Assembly (NCBI GenBank): GCA_048265185.1 | Contig: JBLXBZ010000011.1 | Location: 1-64,000, forward strand | DNA from: JBLXBZ01 sp048265185 | GTDB lineage: Bacteria > Pseudomonadota > Alphaproteobacteria > Rhizobiales > Stappiaceae | DNA length: 64,000 bases | Direction of reading: 5' to 3' | In this document: piece by piece, positions 18,148 through 26,374 of the stretch | How positions within the stretch are numbered: position 1 is the first letter of the stretch | Layout of the letters: the number at the start of each line of letters is the position of its first letter | Notes under the pieces: model-generated | The model's database searches: none | What the model saw: only the letters and a program-made list of their open reading frames with translations | What the model was told of the DNA's origin: nothing | Made by a program: the position numbers and the translations under genes

Positions 18148-18555
18148 TCATCTTTTTTGCTGAAACGTTTCGATTGGCGCCCCGCTTTCGCGCCATGCCT
18201 TAAAGCCCCCGGTAATATGGACCACAGGCGCAAGCCCCATTTCTTGCGCCGTCAGCGCCGCCAGCGCGGAACGCCACCCCGCAGCGCAAAAGAAGACGAA
18301 GGTTTTGTCCTGGGCAAAAACCTCGCGGTGATAGGGACTGGCCGGATCAATCCAAAATTCCAACATGCCGCGCGGCGCGTGAACCGCGCCCGGAATCCGC
18401 CCCTCGCGCTTCAACTCGCGAATATCCCGAATATCAACGAAAACAACATCCTCGCCGCCAAGTTTTGATCGCGCCTCCTCGACGCTCCATGCCTCAACCT
18501 GCGCATTCGCCTCCGCCAAAAGCTGATCTACGCCCCGATGAATGACAGATGGCAT
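18148..18555 (-). CDS. Single-domain rhodanese-like sulfurtransferase
   Basis: This 135-residue single rhodanese domain has the catalytic Cys at about residue 90 in the loop CAAGWRS, and the conserved VVFVDIRDIRE and GRIPGAVHAPRGMLEFWID segments. Such proteins move sulfane sulfur from thiosulfate or protein persulfides to acceptors such as cyanide or thiols. The long first helix and the length fit a common alphaproteobacterial stand-alone type. The ATG sits after GAGGGGGAGAGG. The physiological acceptor is not evident from its neighbours. Confidence 0.9.
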   Translation of the reverse strand: MPSVIHRGVDQLLAEANAQVEAWSVEEARSKLGGEDVVFVDIRDIRELKREGRIPGAVHAPRGMLEFWIDPASPYHREVFAQDKTFVFFCAAGWRSALAALTAQEMGLAPVVHITGGFKAWRESGAPIETFQQKR

Positions 18556-18754
18556 CCTCTCCCCCTCTTGATCCGCACCCGTAAAACGGGCGCTTCCCGT
18601 TTTCTCCCCACGCTTGCACGCTAACGCATCTCATCCAAAGCAACCAGCGTCCTTGCATCAAGTTTCAGAGAAAAGCCCCTTGCGTTCAAGGTCTTTCAGC
18701 GTGTCGGCGAGGGACAAACACGCTCCGCGCCCTCGCCCGCCTCCATGCGCCAAC

Positions 18755-18786
18755 ACAAAAAGGGCGCGGAGTTTGTCCGCGCCCTT
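18755..18786 (-). terminator. Intrinsic terminator of the small membrane-protein gene
   Basis: On the minus strand AAGGGCGCGGA (18786-18776) and its complement (18770-18760) form a perfect 11-bp stem with a five-base loop, followed by TTTTGTGTTG. It lies 26 bases after the small gene's stop codon. Confidence 0.88.
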
Positions 18787-18812
18787 CTTAAAAATAATCG
18801 CTTGTTTTTACC

Positions 18813-18947
18813 TTAGCGAACCGACATGGCCACCATTTCTGCGGCGTCAGATTCGCCAACCAGATAAATCAACGCTAAAGCGCCTCCCAAAGCCAGCACG
18901 GTCCAAACCGTGACACTCCAGCAGGACTTCTGCACATCTTGATCCAT
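18813..18947 (-). CDS. Small single-pass membrane protein
   Basis: This 44-residue protein has one clear membrane helix (SVTVWTVLALGGALALIYLVG, about residues 11-31) and a short tail GESDAAEMVAMSVR. No family was recognised. A resemblance to the small subunit IV of aa3-type cytochrome oxidase was considered but is weak. Support for a real gene comes from AGGA six bases before the ATG, a good intrinsic terminator just downstream, and an upstream non-coding interval of over 300 bases with a hairpin at 19031-19050. Confidence 0.6.
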   Translation of the reverse strand: MDQDVQKSCWSVTVWTVLALGGALALIYLVGESDAAEMVAMSVR

Positions 18948-19279
18948 CAAAATCCTATTGTTTGTTTCAAGCGGCGCCCCTAAAACGCAATTGCCGCTCG
19001 CGACGTCCCTGCCATTAACCGGTTGGAAATGATTTCGCAAGCGCGAAATCCACATATCTGCCGCAAATTTGCCGAAAACCTTAAACAACATTAATATATT
19101 CAGTATGTTATTAGCTTGAAAAGGCTTATCCCCCGCCACCGAATTTCCTAACTTGAGCGCTGCGGTTATCCAAGGTTATTTCTCTATCCGCCACAATAGG
19201 CGACGTCCAACGTTTGACACTCCAACACTGTGGCCTGATTGTAGCTCAACTCAAATTGACGATAATGCGAGGAGACGCC
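18948..19279. other. Divergent intergenic region with an 8-bp inverted repeat
   Basis: This 332-base gene-free interval separates the small membrane-protein gene (minus) and the DUF599 gene (plus). It contains GATTTCGC (19031-19038) and GCGAAATC (19043-19050) as a perfect inverted repeat around AAGC. A TATATT on the minus strand near 19090 with a poor -35 may be the small gene's promoter. No further gene is seen. Confidence 0.5.
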
Positions 19280-20050
19280 ATGTCTATTCTATCCAACGGA
19301 GATTTCTACGCTCTCGGATGGTTTCTTTTTGCATGGCTTGGCTTCAATACGTTAATTGAGATCACGCCGCTTCATAAAATAACGCTCTCTTATTTCATGG
19401 ACGAACAGCGGCGACGCTGGATGACGACCATGGTTCAACGTCCTGTGCGAATCATGGATGTGGGAATCGCCAGCGGCTTACAGCAAGGCACAGCCTTTTT
19501 CGCCTCCACGTCGCTTCTGGCCATCGGCGGCTGTTTTGCCTTGCTCAACGCCACCGAGCGCATCATGAAGGTCGCCGCCGACCTGCCTTTGGAAATGAGC
19601 AGCAACCCCGCTCTTTGGGAAATCAAGGTTCTCGGCCTGGCGCTGATCTTCGCCTATGCCTTTTTCAAGTTCGGCTGGGCTTACAGGCTGTTCAATTACG
19701 CCACCATCATCATGGGCGCAACACCGGAAGTCGCTCCGGACGCCAGCGACGATGAATGGAAACACGCCATGCGCATCGCCCGTGAAGGCGGCGAATTAAT
19801 GGTTCTGGCCGGAAGACATTTCACCCGCGGGCAACGCGCCTTCTTTTTCGCCGTCGGCTATTTGGGGTGGTTCATTGACCCAATGATATTTTCAATCACC
19901 ACCTTCGCGGTCCTTGTCGTGATCACCCGACGTCAATTGTTCTCCAAAGCCAAAAAAGCCGCGCTTTCCGTACATAAAGCGCCGTCAGGACTAATGAAAT
20001 CGCAATGGGGCTCAAAAACAGAAACAGGCTCGGAGAACCCTTTCACCTGA
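19280..20050 (+). CDS. DUF599 membrane protein
   Basis: The 256-residue inner-membrane protein shows four hydrophobic segments (about residues 8-28, 70-92, 115-135 and 195-225) and the DUF599 hallmarks MTTMVQRPVRIMDVGIASGL and FAYAFFKFGWAYRLFNYATI. No biochemical function is established. The ATG at 19280 is preceded by GAGGAG at a good distance, so a longer frame from 19214 is not used. Its last 118 bases overlap, tail to tail, with the adenylate cyclase gene on the other strand. Confidence 0.85.
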   Translation: MSILSNGDFYALGWFLFAWLGFNTLIEITPLHKITLSYFMDEQRRRWMTTMVQRPVRIMDVGIASGLQQGTAFFASTSLLAIGGCFALLNATERIMKVAADLPLEMSSNPALWEIKVLGLALIFAYAFFKFGWAYRLFNYATIIMGATPEVAPDASDDEWKHAMRIAREGGELMVLAGRHFTRGQRAFFFAVGYLGWFIDPMIFSITTFAVLVVITRRQLFSKAKKAALSVHKAPSGLMKSQWGSKTETGSENPFT

Positions 20051-21180
20051 TAGTTCCCCAGATAACCACCTTCGCAGCCGATAATGTCGGCGATGGATTT
20101 GGAAACCAGAATATCCTTGTGAAGATCGCGGGACAATCCTGCGATCCGCGACGCCAGATTAACCGTCGGTCCAATCACCGTGAAATCAAGCCGCGTCTCG
20201 CTACCCACATTGCCAAAGAACACGTCTCCTGCATGAAGAGCGATTCCAGCACGAACCTTTGGCCGCCCATCCGCATGTTTCTTCGTCAACTTCGCCATCA
20301 AATTCACAGACTCATGGGATGCGAGCAACGCTTGGCGCGCAGCCTCCTGAGCGGTCTCATCGCAAAAATAGGGGAAAATCGACATGACTTCATCGCCGAT
20401 GAATTTCAGAACTTCCCCGCCATGGGCTTCAACCGGGACGGCGATAGCGCTGAAATATGTATTCAAAAGCTCAATCAGCTCTGAAGCCGGCAACTCATTC
20501 GACAATTCAGTGAACCGTCGAAGATCTGCGAAACCCACGACTGCGGAAATCGTCTCTCCATCACCGCGTTTGATGGAGCCGTCGAGAACGCGGCCGCCGG
20601 CGCGTCGCCCAACGTAAGTTTCCAACAACGTGCGCGCCGTACGCTTCAAGGTCTGCAATTCACACAAAAGCCCAAGTGGGCGTGAGATCGTCTCAAAAAC
20701 GCGAATATGCGCCTCCGTGAACCCTTCCTCCGCCCGGGTCGCAAACGTCAGACTTTTGGTTGTGCCGTCCGAAAAAGGCATGGGCAACGCGATGTAATCT
20801 TTGAAGCCGTCTTTGCGTAAATCATCGGTTAGATTATATTCATTCGCTTCCGCCTGCGGGGGAATGCGGAAACGCACGCTACGTTTTTCAACAAAAACGA
20901 CCCGTAAGGGGCTGCGTTGATAAGCGGCGTCAAGATCCGGCGACTCCATAAAGCGCCGCAATTCGGTTTGATTGGAGCCCGCCAGCCAGATAACGCTTTC
21001 CGCCCGCACGTTCGGATGTAAAATCGCTATGCCGGTGGTGATACGCTCCGCCGGAACGCCGATATTGTTCAGACGCTTGCCAAGCTCCTCAATCAAAACC
21101 GTCGGACTATCAATCCGCACCGCCTGATCATGCAACCATTGCAAAATATCCGCTGCAATAAGCGGCGCCTCCATAGCCAT
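19933..21180 (-). CDS. Class III adenylate/guanylate cyclase
   Basis: The 415-residue soluble protein has a GAF-like sensory N-terminal half (about 20-175) and a class III cyclase domain (about 205-375). Metal-binding Asp residues are seen at about 219 (VVGFADLRRFTELS) and 263 (FIGDEVMSIFP), the adenine-selecting Lys at about 259 (VLKFIGDE), and the transition-state Asn and Arg in IGPTVNLASRI, so it should be active and more likely makes cyclic AMP. The architecture is common in Rhizobiales-type genomes. The 3' end lies antisense to the DUF599 gene. Confidence 0.9.
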   Translation of the reverse strand: MAMEAPLIAADILQWLHDQAVRIDSPTVLIEELGKRLNNIGVPAERITTGIAILHPNVRAESVIWLAGSNQTELRRFMESPDLDAAYQRSPLRVVFVEKRSVRFRIPPQAEANEYNLTDDLRKDGFKDYIALPMPFSDGTTKSLTFATRAEEGFTEAHIRVFETISRPLGLLCELQTLKRTARTLLETYVGRRAGGRVLDGSIKRGDGETISAVVGFADLRRFTELSNELPASELIELLNTYFSAIAVPVEAHGGEVLKFIGDEVMSIFPYFCDETAQEAARQALLASHESVNLMAKLTKKHADGRPKVRAGIALHAGDVFFGNVGSETRLDFTVIGPTVNLASRIAGLSRDLHKDILVSKSIADIIGCEGGYLGNYQVKGFSEPVSVFEPHCDFISPDGALCTESAAFLALENN

Positions 21181-21357
21181 CTCAACATCCCGTCCAAGGT
21201 CCAGGTAAAAAGGCCGCCGTTAACGACGGGATAATCATAATCGATAATAAGATAGGTGGCCAATCCGTGAAAAGAAGACCTCGACAGTCGCGAATTGACG
21301 TTTCCATAAGGACGCCGAACAAAAAGTCGCGATCCAAAGCAGCGTTAGCGGGCGAAT

Positions 21358-22167
21358 TTATTGCTTGTCTCGCGGCGAAGGAAAAAGCGCATCGCTACGA
21401 CCTGTCATCCAATAGGCCAGCAGAGCGCACCATTCGCGAACGGCTCGGTCCAATCGCTCCAACCCCATAGACGCGGACATAAAGATACGGGTGGCGTCTC
21501 CCACCCCCGCCGTCTCGAAATCTACGGGATAGGCGATGATACGCTCCCAGCCCGCCGCTCGAAACGCACCGACGGCGCGCGGCATGTGAGACGCTGAAGT
21601 GACCAAAAGCCAGTTTTCACCTGAAACCGGCTCTGCGAGTTCGAAGCTTTCAACCGCATTACCCCATGTGTTTCGCGAAGCTTGCTCCAGATCAATCCGG
21701 CTTAAAGCCACCCCACTTTCCCCTAGGAGCTCTTTGGCTATTTCTCCTTCGCTGGCGTTTTCGCCTCGCGAATGAGACGTGCCGCCGGAGTAGATAATTC
21801 GAGCTGAAGGATAAAAGCGCGCTAATTGTGGAACCGCCATGATCCGCTCTCCCGCGCCTTCCACGCCGGGGAAAGGCCGGTTTCCGCTCACCAGCGTGTC
21901 AATTGCGCCGCCAAGAACGATGATTCCAGCCACCTCCCGCGGCATATCGCGTGGAGGGGAAAAACGATTTTCAAGCGGAGAAAGAAGCCAGTTCGCCAAA
22001 GGGGAGAAACCGCCCGCGCATAAGCCCGCCACGGCGGCGACGATCAAAACCATTCCCCACCGGCGAAAGCGCGTCAATTGCGCCGTTGCGCCCAAAAGCA
22101 ACAGAAGAATGAGCGCATTTGACGGGCGCATGAGGAAAAAGAGCATCTTGGAAAGAACATCGAACAT
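21358..22167 (-). CDS. YdcF/ElyC-like DUF218 membrane protein
   Basis: The 269-residue protein has two membrane segments (about residues 15-35 and 38-55) followed by a periplasmic DUF218 domain with GIIVLGGAID, IIYSGGTSHSRGE, EQASRNTWGNAVES and LLVTSASHMPRA, the full family set of conserved residues. The family includes E. coli ElyC, which affects envelope polymer (undecaprenyl-carrier) metabolism, and YdcF. The precise reaction is not known. The ATG at 22167 is preferred over the GTG two codons upstream. Confidence 0.85.
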   Translation of the reverse strand: MFDVLSKMLFFLMRPSNALILLLLLGATAQLTRFRRWGMVLIVAAVAGLCAGGFSPLANWLLSPLENRFSPPRDMPREVAGIIVLGGAIDTLVSGNRPFPGVEGAGERIMAVPQLARFYPSARIIYSGGTSHSRGENASEGEIAKELLGESGVALSRIDLEQASRNTWGNAVESFELAEPVSGENWLLVTSASHMPRAVGAFRAAGWERIIAYPVDFETAGVGDATRIFMSASMGLERLDRAVREWCALLAYWMTGRSDALFPSPRDKQ

Positions 22168-22251
22168 TTTCACCGCCCATTTTCAGCTTCGCCGCAATTG
22201 CAAAAAAAGCATCGTACAAATGCGACCGGGGAAAACGCAGCTGCCCAGAAC

Positions 22252-22277
22252 GGCCGGCGCATATTCACGCGCCGGCC
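22252..22277 (-). terminator. Perfect hairpin after the aldo/keto reductase gene
   Basis: GGCCGGCGC (22252-22260) and GCGCCGGCC (22269-22277) form a perfect 9-bp GC-rich stem over an eight-base loop, starting seven bases after the stop codon. The minus-strand continuation GTTCTGGG has no U-tract, so this may be an mRNA-end stabiliser or Rho-assisted stop. Confidence 0.5.
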
Positions 22278-22284
22278 AAATAGA

Positions 22285-23112
22285 TTAAGCTGGATCCCAT
22301 TCCGGCGCGAAGGCGGGATTGATCGTCCGATTTTTATTGCTGCTAAGCGCTGAAATCGCCGCCATTTCCTCGTCCGTCAAGGCAAAGTCGAAAATCGCCA
22401 GATTTTCAGCCAAACGCTCAACTTTCGACGTACGAGGGATCGCCACGACATTTTTCTGCTGCACCAACCAGCGCAAGCTCACCTGAACCGCGCTCTTACC
22501 ATAGCGCTTGCCAATGTCGATGATGACCTGCTGGTCCGCGATCGCGCCGCGAGCGTTCGGAGAATAGGCCGTCATCGCCATATCGAATTCATCACACGCC
22601 GCCTTAACCGGCGCCTGCGACAACAGCGGATGATATTCCACCTGATTGAGCGCCAAAGCGCCATTGGCGAGCTTTTGAGCTTCGCGGACCAACTTCGAAG
22701 GGAAGTTGGAGACGCCAATTGAGCGGGCCCAACCTTTGCTTTGAACTTCCTGAAGCGCCGCGATGGATTCCGCCAGAGGGATTTTCGGATTCGGCCAATG
22801 AATAAGATAAAGGTCGAAATACTCCAAGCCCACGCGGTCAAGGCTTCTTTCCGCCGCCTTTAAAAGCGCGTCCGGTTCAAGGTTTTCCCACCAAACTTTC
22901 GACGTGAGAAAATAGCTGTCGCGCGCCGCTCCAGCGGCGCGAATACCTGCGCCGACGTCGGCTTCGTTCTCATAACGCTCCGCCGTATCCAGATGCGTCC
23001 AGCCACCTTCCAGAGCGGCGGCCACCAGTTTCTTGCAAACATCTCCGGTCAACGTCCAGGTACCTAGGCCAAGAGCCGGAATTTTTGCTTCTTTAACGCT
23101 TACATAATCCAC
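22285..23112 (-). CDS. Aldo/keto reductase
   Basis: The 275-residue NAD(P)H-dependent reductase begins VDYVSVKEAKIPALGLGTW and has the catalytic Asp and Tyr (LDTAERYENEADVG), the Lys (LTSKVWWENL) and the His (YLIHWPNPK) of the family. IGVSNFPSKLV and ALNQVEYHPLL are standard barrel segments, and the cofactor loop near IPRTSKVERLAEN is intact. The start is the GTG at 23112, which has AAGGAG exactly six bases upstream. An in-frame extension to 23184 has no such site. It resembles 2,5-diketo-D-gluconate reductase-like enzymes, but the substrate cannot be assigned. Confidence 0.92.
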   Translation of the reverse strand: MDYVSVKEAKIPALGLGTWTLTGDVCKKLVAAALEGGWTHLDTAERYENEADVGAGIRAAGAARDSYFLTSKVWWENLEPDALLKAAERSLDRVGLEYFDLYLIHWPNPKIPLAESIAALQEVQSKGWARSIGVSNFPSKLVREAQKLANGALALNQVEYHPLLSQAPVKAACDEFDMAMTAYSPNARGAIADQQVIIDIGKRYGKSAVQVSLRWLVQQKNVVAIPRTSKVERLAENLAIFDFALTDEEMAAISALSSNKNRTINPAFAPEWDPA

Positions 23113-23183
23113 GAGGGACTCCTTCACGAGAGATTGAGATTTTTGGAAAACAACGGAGAAAGTCGTCAAACATCGGTATTCCA

Positions 23184-23211
23184 ACGTTCAGTCTTCTAGT
23201 GATCTGAACGT
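23184..23211. promoter_or_regulatory. Inverted repeat upstream of the aldo/keto reductase
   Basis: ACGTTCAG (23184-23191) and CTGAACGT (23204-23211) form a perfect 8-bp inverted repeat with a 12-base spacer, about 70 bases before the GTG at 23112. The spacing of about two helical turns between half-site centres suits a dimeric regulator. No regulator gene is adjacent. Confidence 0.35.
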
Positions 23212-23316
23212 CAAATCCGCAGTTTGAAACAAGGACGGCGATGAACCCCCTTTTCAGGAACTCCATCGCCGCCAAAGCAATGCGAATGCGCGTCAAACGA
23301 CGGCTTCAAAGCCGCG

Positions 23317-23931
23317 TTACGCCAGATCCGAAACCTTTTTAACGACCTTGCCCACAAGGCCGTATTCAATCGCTTCGTCCGGCGCCATCCAATAATCACG
23401 ATCCGTATCTTTCTCGATACGCTCCATAGGCTGCCCGGTTGCGGCGGAGAAAAGTTTGTTCAAACGATCGCGCATCTTGATGATTTCACGCGCTTGAATT
23501 TCAATGTCGCTAGCCTGACCGCCTGCACCGCCAGATGGTTGATGCAGCAAAAATCGCGTGTTCGCCGTGCAATAACGGCGCTCCTTGGGCACGGAAATAT
23601 AAATCAGAGCGCCAGCGCTTGCGACCCATCCCATGCCAAGAATTCTGACTTCCGGTGAAATAAAGCCGATGGTGTCGTGGATCATGTCGCCCGATTCGAC
23701 ATGCCCGCCGGGGGAAGACACAATGACGGTGATCGGATCATTGGAAACCTGAGCCAGAGCCATCAGGCGGGCGCAAACGTCCCGCGCCAACTCCTGCGTA
23801 ATGGGCCCTGTAATAAGCACCGTGCGCGCTTCGAATAAATGCTTATCCACCTGAATGGACGGCGGCGTCTTGGTCTTGTCGTCTTCGTCATCGTCAAGAC
23901 GTGCGGGAAGATGCTTGTCGTAGGTGGTCAT
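23317..23931 (-). CDS. ClpP-family serine protease subunit
   Basis: The protein of about 204 residues has the ClpP catalytic triad: Ser in GWVASAGALIYIS, His in RFLLHQPSGG and Asp in DTDRDYWM. The region around the Ser (VASAGA rather than GSAASM) marks an alphaproteobacterial ClpP paralogue rather than the housekeeping ClpP normally next to clpX. The acidic N-terminal segment (LDDDEDDKTKTPPS) replaces the usual axial-loop propeptide. ATG 23931 is used, but tandem TTG codons just upstream sit closer to an AAAGGAG site and could be the real start. It may work with the ClpAS pair at 4.4-7.2 kb. Confidence 0.85.
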   Translation of the reverse strand: MTTYDKHLPARLDDDEDDKTKTPPSIQVDKHLFEARTVLITGPITQELARDVCARLMALAQVSNDPITVIVSSPGGHVESGDMIHDTIGFISPEVRILGMGWVASAGALIYISVPKERRYCTANTRFLLHQPSGGAGGQASDIEIQAREIIKMRDRLNKLFSAATGQPMERIEKDTDRDYWMAPDEAIEYGLVGKVVKKVSDLA

Positions 23932-24248
23932 GCGCAACAACCGCTCCTTTGTTCTTTCTGATTTCTGTCATCTCAATATGCAACACATATTGTTTTTGTC
24001 TGAATTTTCTAATTACGCTTCCAGTCGTCGGCGCAGCAGCGACCGGATGTCAAAACACCGCCGGTGAAACACATCCAATGTTTCGTCTCTATCAGTAAAT
24101 CCGACTCCCCGCCATCTTCGCAGAAATTCTTCTCAAGTGATAAATCAAAAACACTTGCGATTGGCAACTTTCTTGGCGCATGACTTCGCCGCCGCTAAAA
24201 AAGCCGGGCGAAACGCTCAAGCGCTAGGTAAAATCATATTTTCAAACT
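23932..24248. other. Intergenic region between isovaleryl-CoA dehydrogenase and clpP-like genes
   Basis: This interval of about 317 bases lies between two minus-strand genes. It should contain the clpP-like promoter and the end of the ivd transcript, but no confident -35/-10 pair or intrinsic terminator was found. No gene is seen. Confidence 0.4.
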
Positions 24249-25424
24249 TCAAGCCGTTTTGTTGAAAATCTCACGACCAATCAACATTCGTCGGATCTCC
24301 GACGTTCCCGCCCCGATCTCGTAAAGCTTGGCGTCTCGTAAAAGCCGCCCCGTAGGATATTCGTTGATATATCCATTCCCACCAAGCAATTGTATAGCAT
24401 CCAGCGCCAGTTTCGTCGCATTCTCAGCTGCAAAAAGGATCGCGCCCGCCGCGTCTTCACGCGTCGTCTCTCCACGGTCGCACGCTTGAGCCACCGCGTA
24501 AACATAGGCTTTTGAAGCGTTCATCGCCACATACATGTCGGCGATTTTTCCCTGAACCAATTGGAACCCGCCTATCGACTGGCCAAATTGCTTGCGTTCA
24601 TGGATATAGGGAATCACCACATCCATCGCCGCCTGCATGATACCAGTAGCGCCGGCAGCCAGCACCGCGCGCTCATAATCCAAGCCTGACATCAGCACAT
24701 TGACGCCTTTGCCAACCTCGCCAAGGACATTTTCCACCGGCACTTCACAATCTTCGAAAACCAGCTCTCCCGTCTCCGAGCCGCGCATGCCCAATTTGTC
24801 GAGCTTCTGGGCCACAGAAAACCCCTTGAACCCTTTTTCGATCAAAAACGCCGTGATCCCTTTCGCCCCCGCGGATGGATCCGTTTTAGCGTAAACGATC
24901 AACGTATCGGCGTCCGGACCATTGGTGATCCACATTTTCGAACCGTTGAGGATATAGCGGTCGGCTTTTTTCTGCGCCTTGAGCGTCATGGAAACAACAT
25001 CCGAACCCGCCCCGGATTCCGACATGGCCAGCGCGCCCAGATGCTCACCGCTGATCAGCTTCCCCAGATAGCGAGATTTTTGCTCAGCGTCGCCCCAGCG
25101 GCGAAGCTGATTAACGCAGAGATTCGAATGGGCGCCATAAGAAAGACCAATTGAGGCGGAAGCCCGGCTGACCTCCTCCATGACGATGCAGTGCTCCAGA
25201 TAACCAAGCCCCGCGCCGCCTTCTTCTTCGCTGACGGTAACGCCGTGCAACCCCATATCGCCCATGGCCGTCCACAACTCAGCGCGCGGAAACCAGTCCT
25301 CTTTGTCGATGCGCGCGGCAAGTGGGGCGATCCTCTCCCGAGCGAAGGCGCTTACGCTGTCGCGCAACATATCGGCCGTCTCGCCCAGATTGAAATTGAA
25401 GGATGGAAAATTGATTCCGCTCAT
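24249..25424 (-). CDS. Isovaleryl-CoA dehydrogenase
   Basis: The 391-residue flavoprotein oxidises isovaleryl-CoA to 3-methylcrotonyl-CoA, the substrate of the MccAB carboxylase in this window. Acyl-CoA dehydrogenase signatures are present (LAMSESGAGSDV, WITNGPDADTLIVYAKT, QLLGGNGYINEYPTGRLLRD). The catalytic Glu is placed as in isovaleryl-CoA dehydrogenases, at about residue 251 in GLDYERAVLAAG, which separates it from short- and medium-chain enzymes. The ATG at 25424 has GGAGGAA five bases upstream. It is the last gene of a unit with the GNAT, thioesterase and LiuR-like genes. Confidence 0.92.
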   Translation of the reverse strand: MSGINFPSFNFNLGETADMLRDSVSAFARERIAPLAARIDKEDWFPRAELWTAMGDMGLHGVTVSEEEGGAGLGYLEHCIVMEEVSRASASIGLSYGAHSNLCVNQLRRWGDAEQKSRYLGKLISGEHLGALAMSESGAGSDVVSMTLKAQKKADRYILNGSKMWITNGPDADTLIVYAKTDPSAGAKGITAFLIEKGFKGFSVAQKLDKLGMRGSETGELVFEDCEVPVENVLGEVGKGVNVLMSGLDYERAVLAAGATGIMQAAMDVVIPYIHERKQFGQSIGGFQLVQGKIADMYVAMNASKAYVYAVAQACDRGETTREDAAGAILFAAENATKLALDAIQLLGGNGYINEYPTGRLLRDAKLYEIGAGTSEIRRMLIGREIFNKTA

Positions 25425-25489
25425 GACGCTTCCTCCCAATACGGCTGCAACCCGCTCATATCTGTTTCACACGCAGATTGCAGGCGGCG

Positions 25490-25933
25490 TTATTTGTTCT
25501 CGTAACGTACAAAATCACTCAACACGCCAACCCGATCATATAGCCGACGCGCAACTGCATTCTGGCGATGGGTATGCCAATAAAGCGTTCCCTCCCCTTC
25601 GGCTTCCGCTCGCGCTTTCACAGCAGCGATCAAATCCGCCCCCACGCCGGCTCCACGCGCATCTTCGCTCACGTAAAGATCTTCCAAATAGACGGTCCGG
25701 CCAATCGCCCATGTGGTGTTATGGAGCAAATAATGAGCGAAACCGATAAGCCCGCCACCTCGCACGGCCACAACGCCGGAATGCGCGCCGTCGCCGATCA
25801 AGCGCTCAAACGTCGTTTGCGTCACCTGCGGCGCAAGCGTTTGATTGTAAAACGTTAGATAGCCTATCCACAAAGGCTCCCATTGCGCTCTGTCGCCGGG
25901 CTCCAAAGAGCGTATCGTCACCACGGGGCTCAT
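25490..25933 (-). CDS. GNAT-family N-acetyltransferase
   Basis: This 147-residue single GNAT domain has the acetyl-CoA-binding motif A in VYLEDLYVSEDARGAGVGAD (the R-G-A-G-V-G loop) and a C-terminal WHTHRQNAVARRLYDRVG segment. The start overlaps the thioesterase stop by four bases, so it is translationally coupled within the putative leucine-catabolism operon. The acceptor is unknown. The position between a thioesterase and isovaleryl-CoA dehydrogenase is unusual for such a gene. Confidence 0.88.
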   Translation of the reverse strand: MSPVVTIRSLEPGDRAQWEPLWIGYLTFYNQTLAPQVTQTTFERLIGDGAHSGVVAVRGGGLIGFAHYLLHNTTWAIGRTVYLEDLYVSEDARGAGVGADLIAAVKARAEAEGEGTLYWHTHRQNAVARRLYDRVGVLSDFVRYENK

Positions 25934-26373
25934 CCTTTGCCCTCCAATGCGATCATGCTGAAAAGTCCCGTCGCGATATGTATTGTTTCATCAGGAAAAT
26001 GGCCAAACACATCGGCGGAAACGACCGTGAGCGTGCGGCCGGACTTCACCACCCGCGCCTGTCCAGTAAATCGCTCTCCGCGCCCGGGATTCAGGAGGTT
26101 AATCTTGAACTCGGTCGACAAGACATCATAGCCTGCGGGAAATAACGACGCCGCCGCGTATCCCGCCGCCGTATCCGCCAGCGTGGTGGCGACGCCGGCG
26201 TGCAGAAAGCCATTTTGCTGGGTCAGCCGAGAATCAAACTCCAAAGACAACGTCACCCGGCCCGGCTCCATGTCGGCGATCACGACGCCCAAGTGCCCCA
26301 TCAGGGCCTGACATGCGAAACTATCGCGCACGCGCTGGCGCCAATCGGGATCTCGAGGTTCAAATTCGCTCAT
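25930..26373 (-). CDS. PaaI-like hotdog-fold thioesterase
   Basis: The protein of about 147 residues has the PaaI-type hotdog pattern: RLTQQNGFLHAGVATTLAD with the catalytic-region His-Ala-Gly followed by the conserved Asp, and EFKINLLNPGRGERFTGQ. It should hydrolyse acyl-CoA thioesters, possibly removing unwanted or stalled CoA esters. The ATG at 26373 sits one base after the stop of the MerR gene and matches the usual family start (MSEFEPRDPDW). An ATG five codons earlier, inside the MerR gene, is an alternative. The CoA substrate is not known. Confidence 0.87.
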   Translation of the reverse strand: MSEFEPRDPDWRQRVRDSFACQALMGHLGVVIADMEPGRVTLSLEFDSRLTQQNGFLHAGVATTLADTAAGYAAASLFPAGYDVLSTEFKINLLNPGRGERFTGQARVVKSGRTLTVVSADVFGHFPDETIHIATGLFSMIALEGKG

Positions 26374-26374
26374 T

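Noticed and set aside
18813..18947. Small gene as aa3-type cytochrome oxidase subunit IV
   Set aside because: Only size and a single helix agree. The conserved N-terminal pattern of that family was not found.
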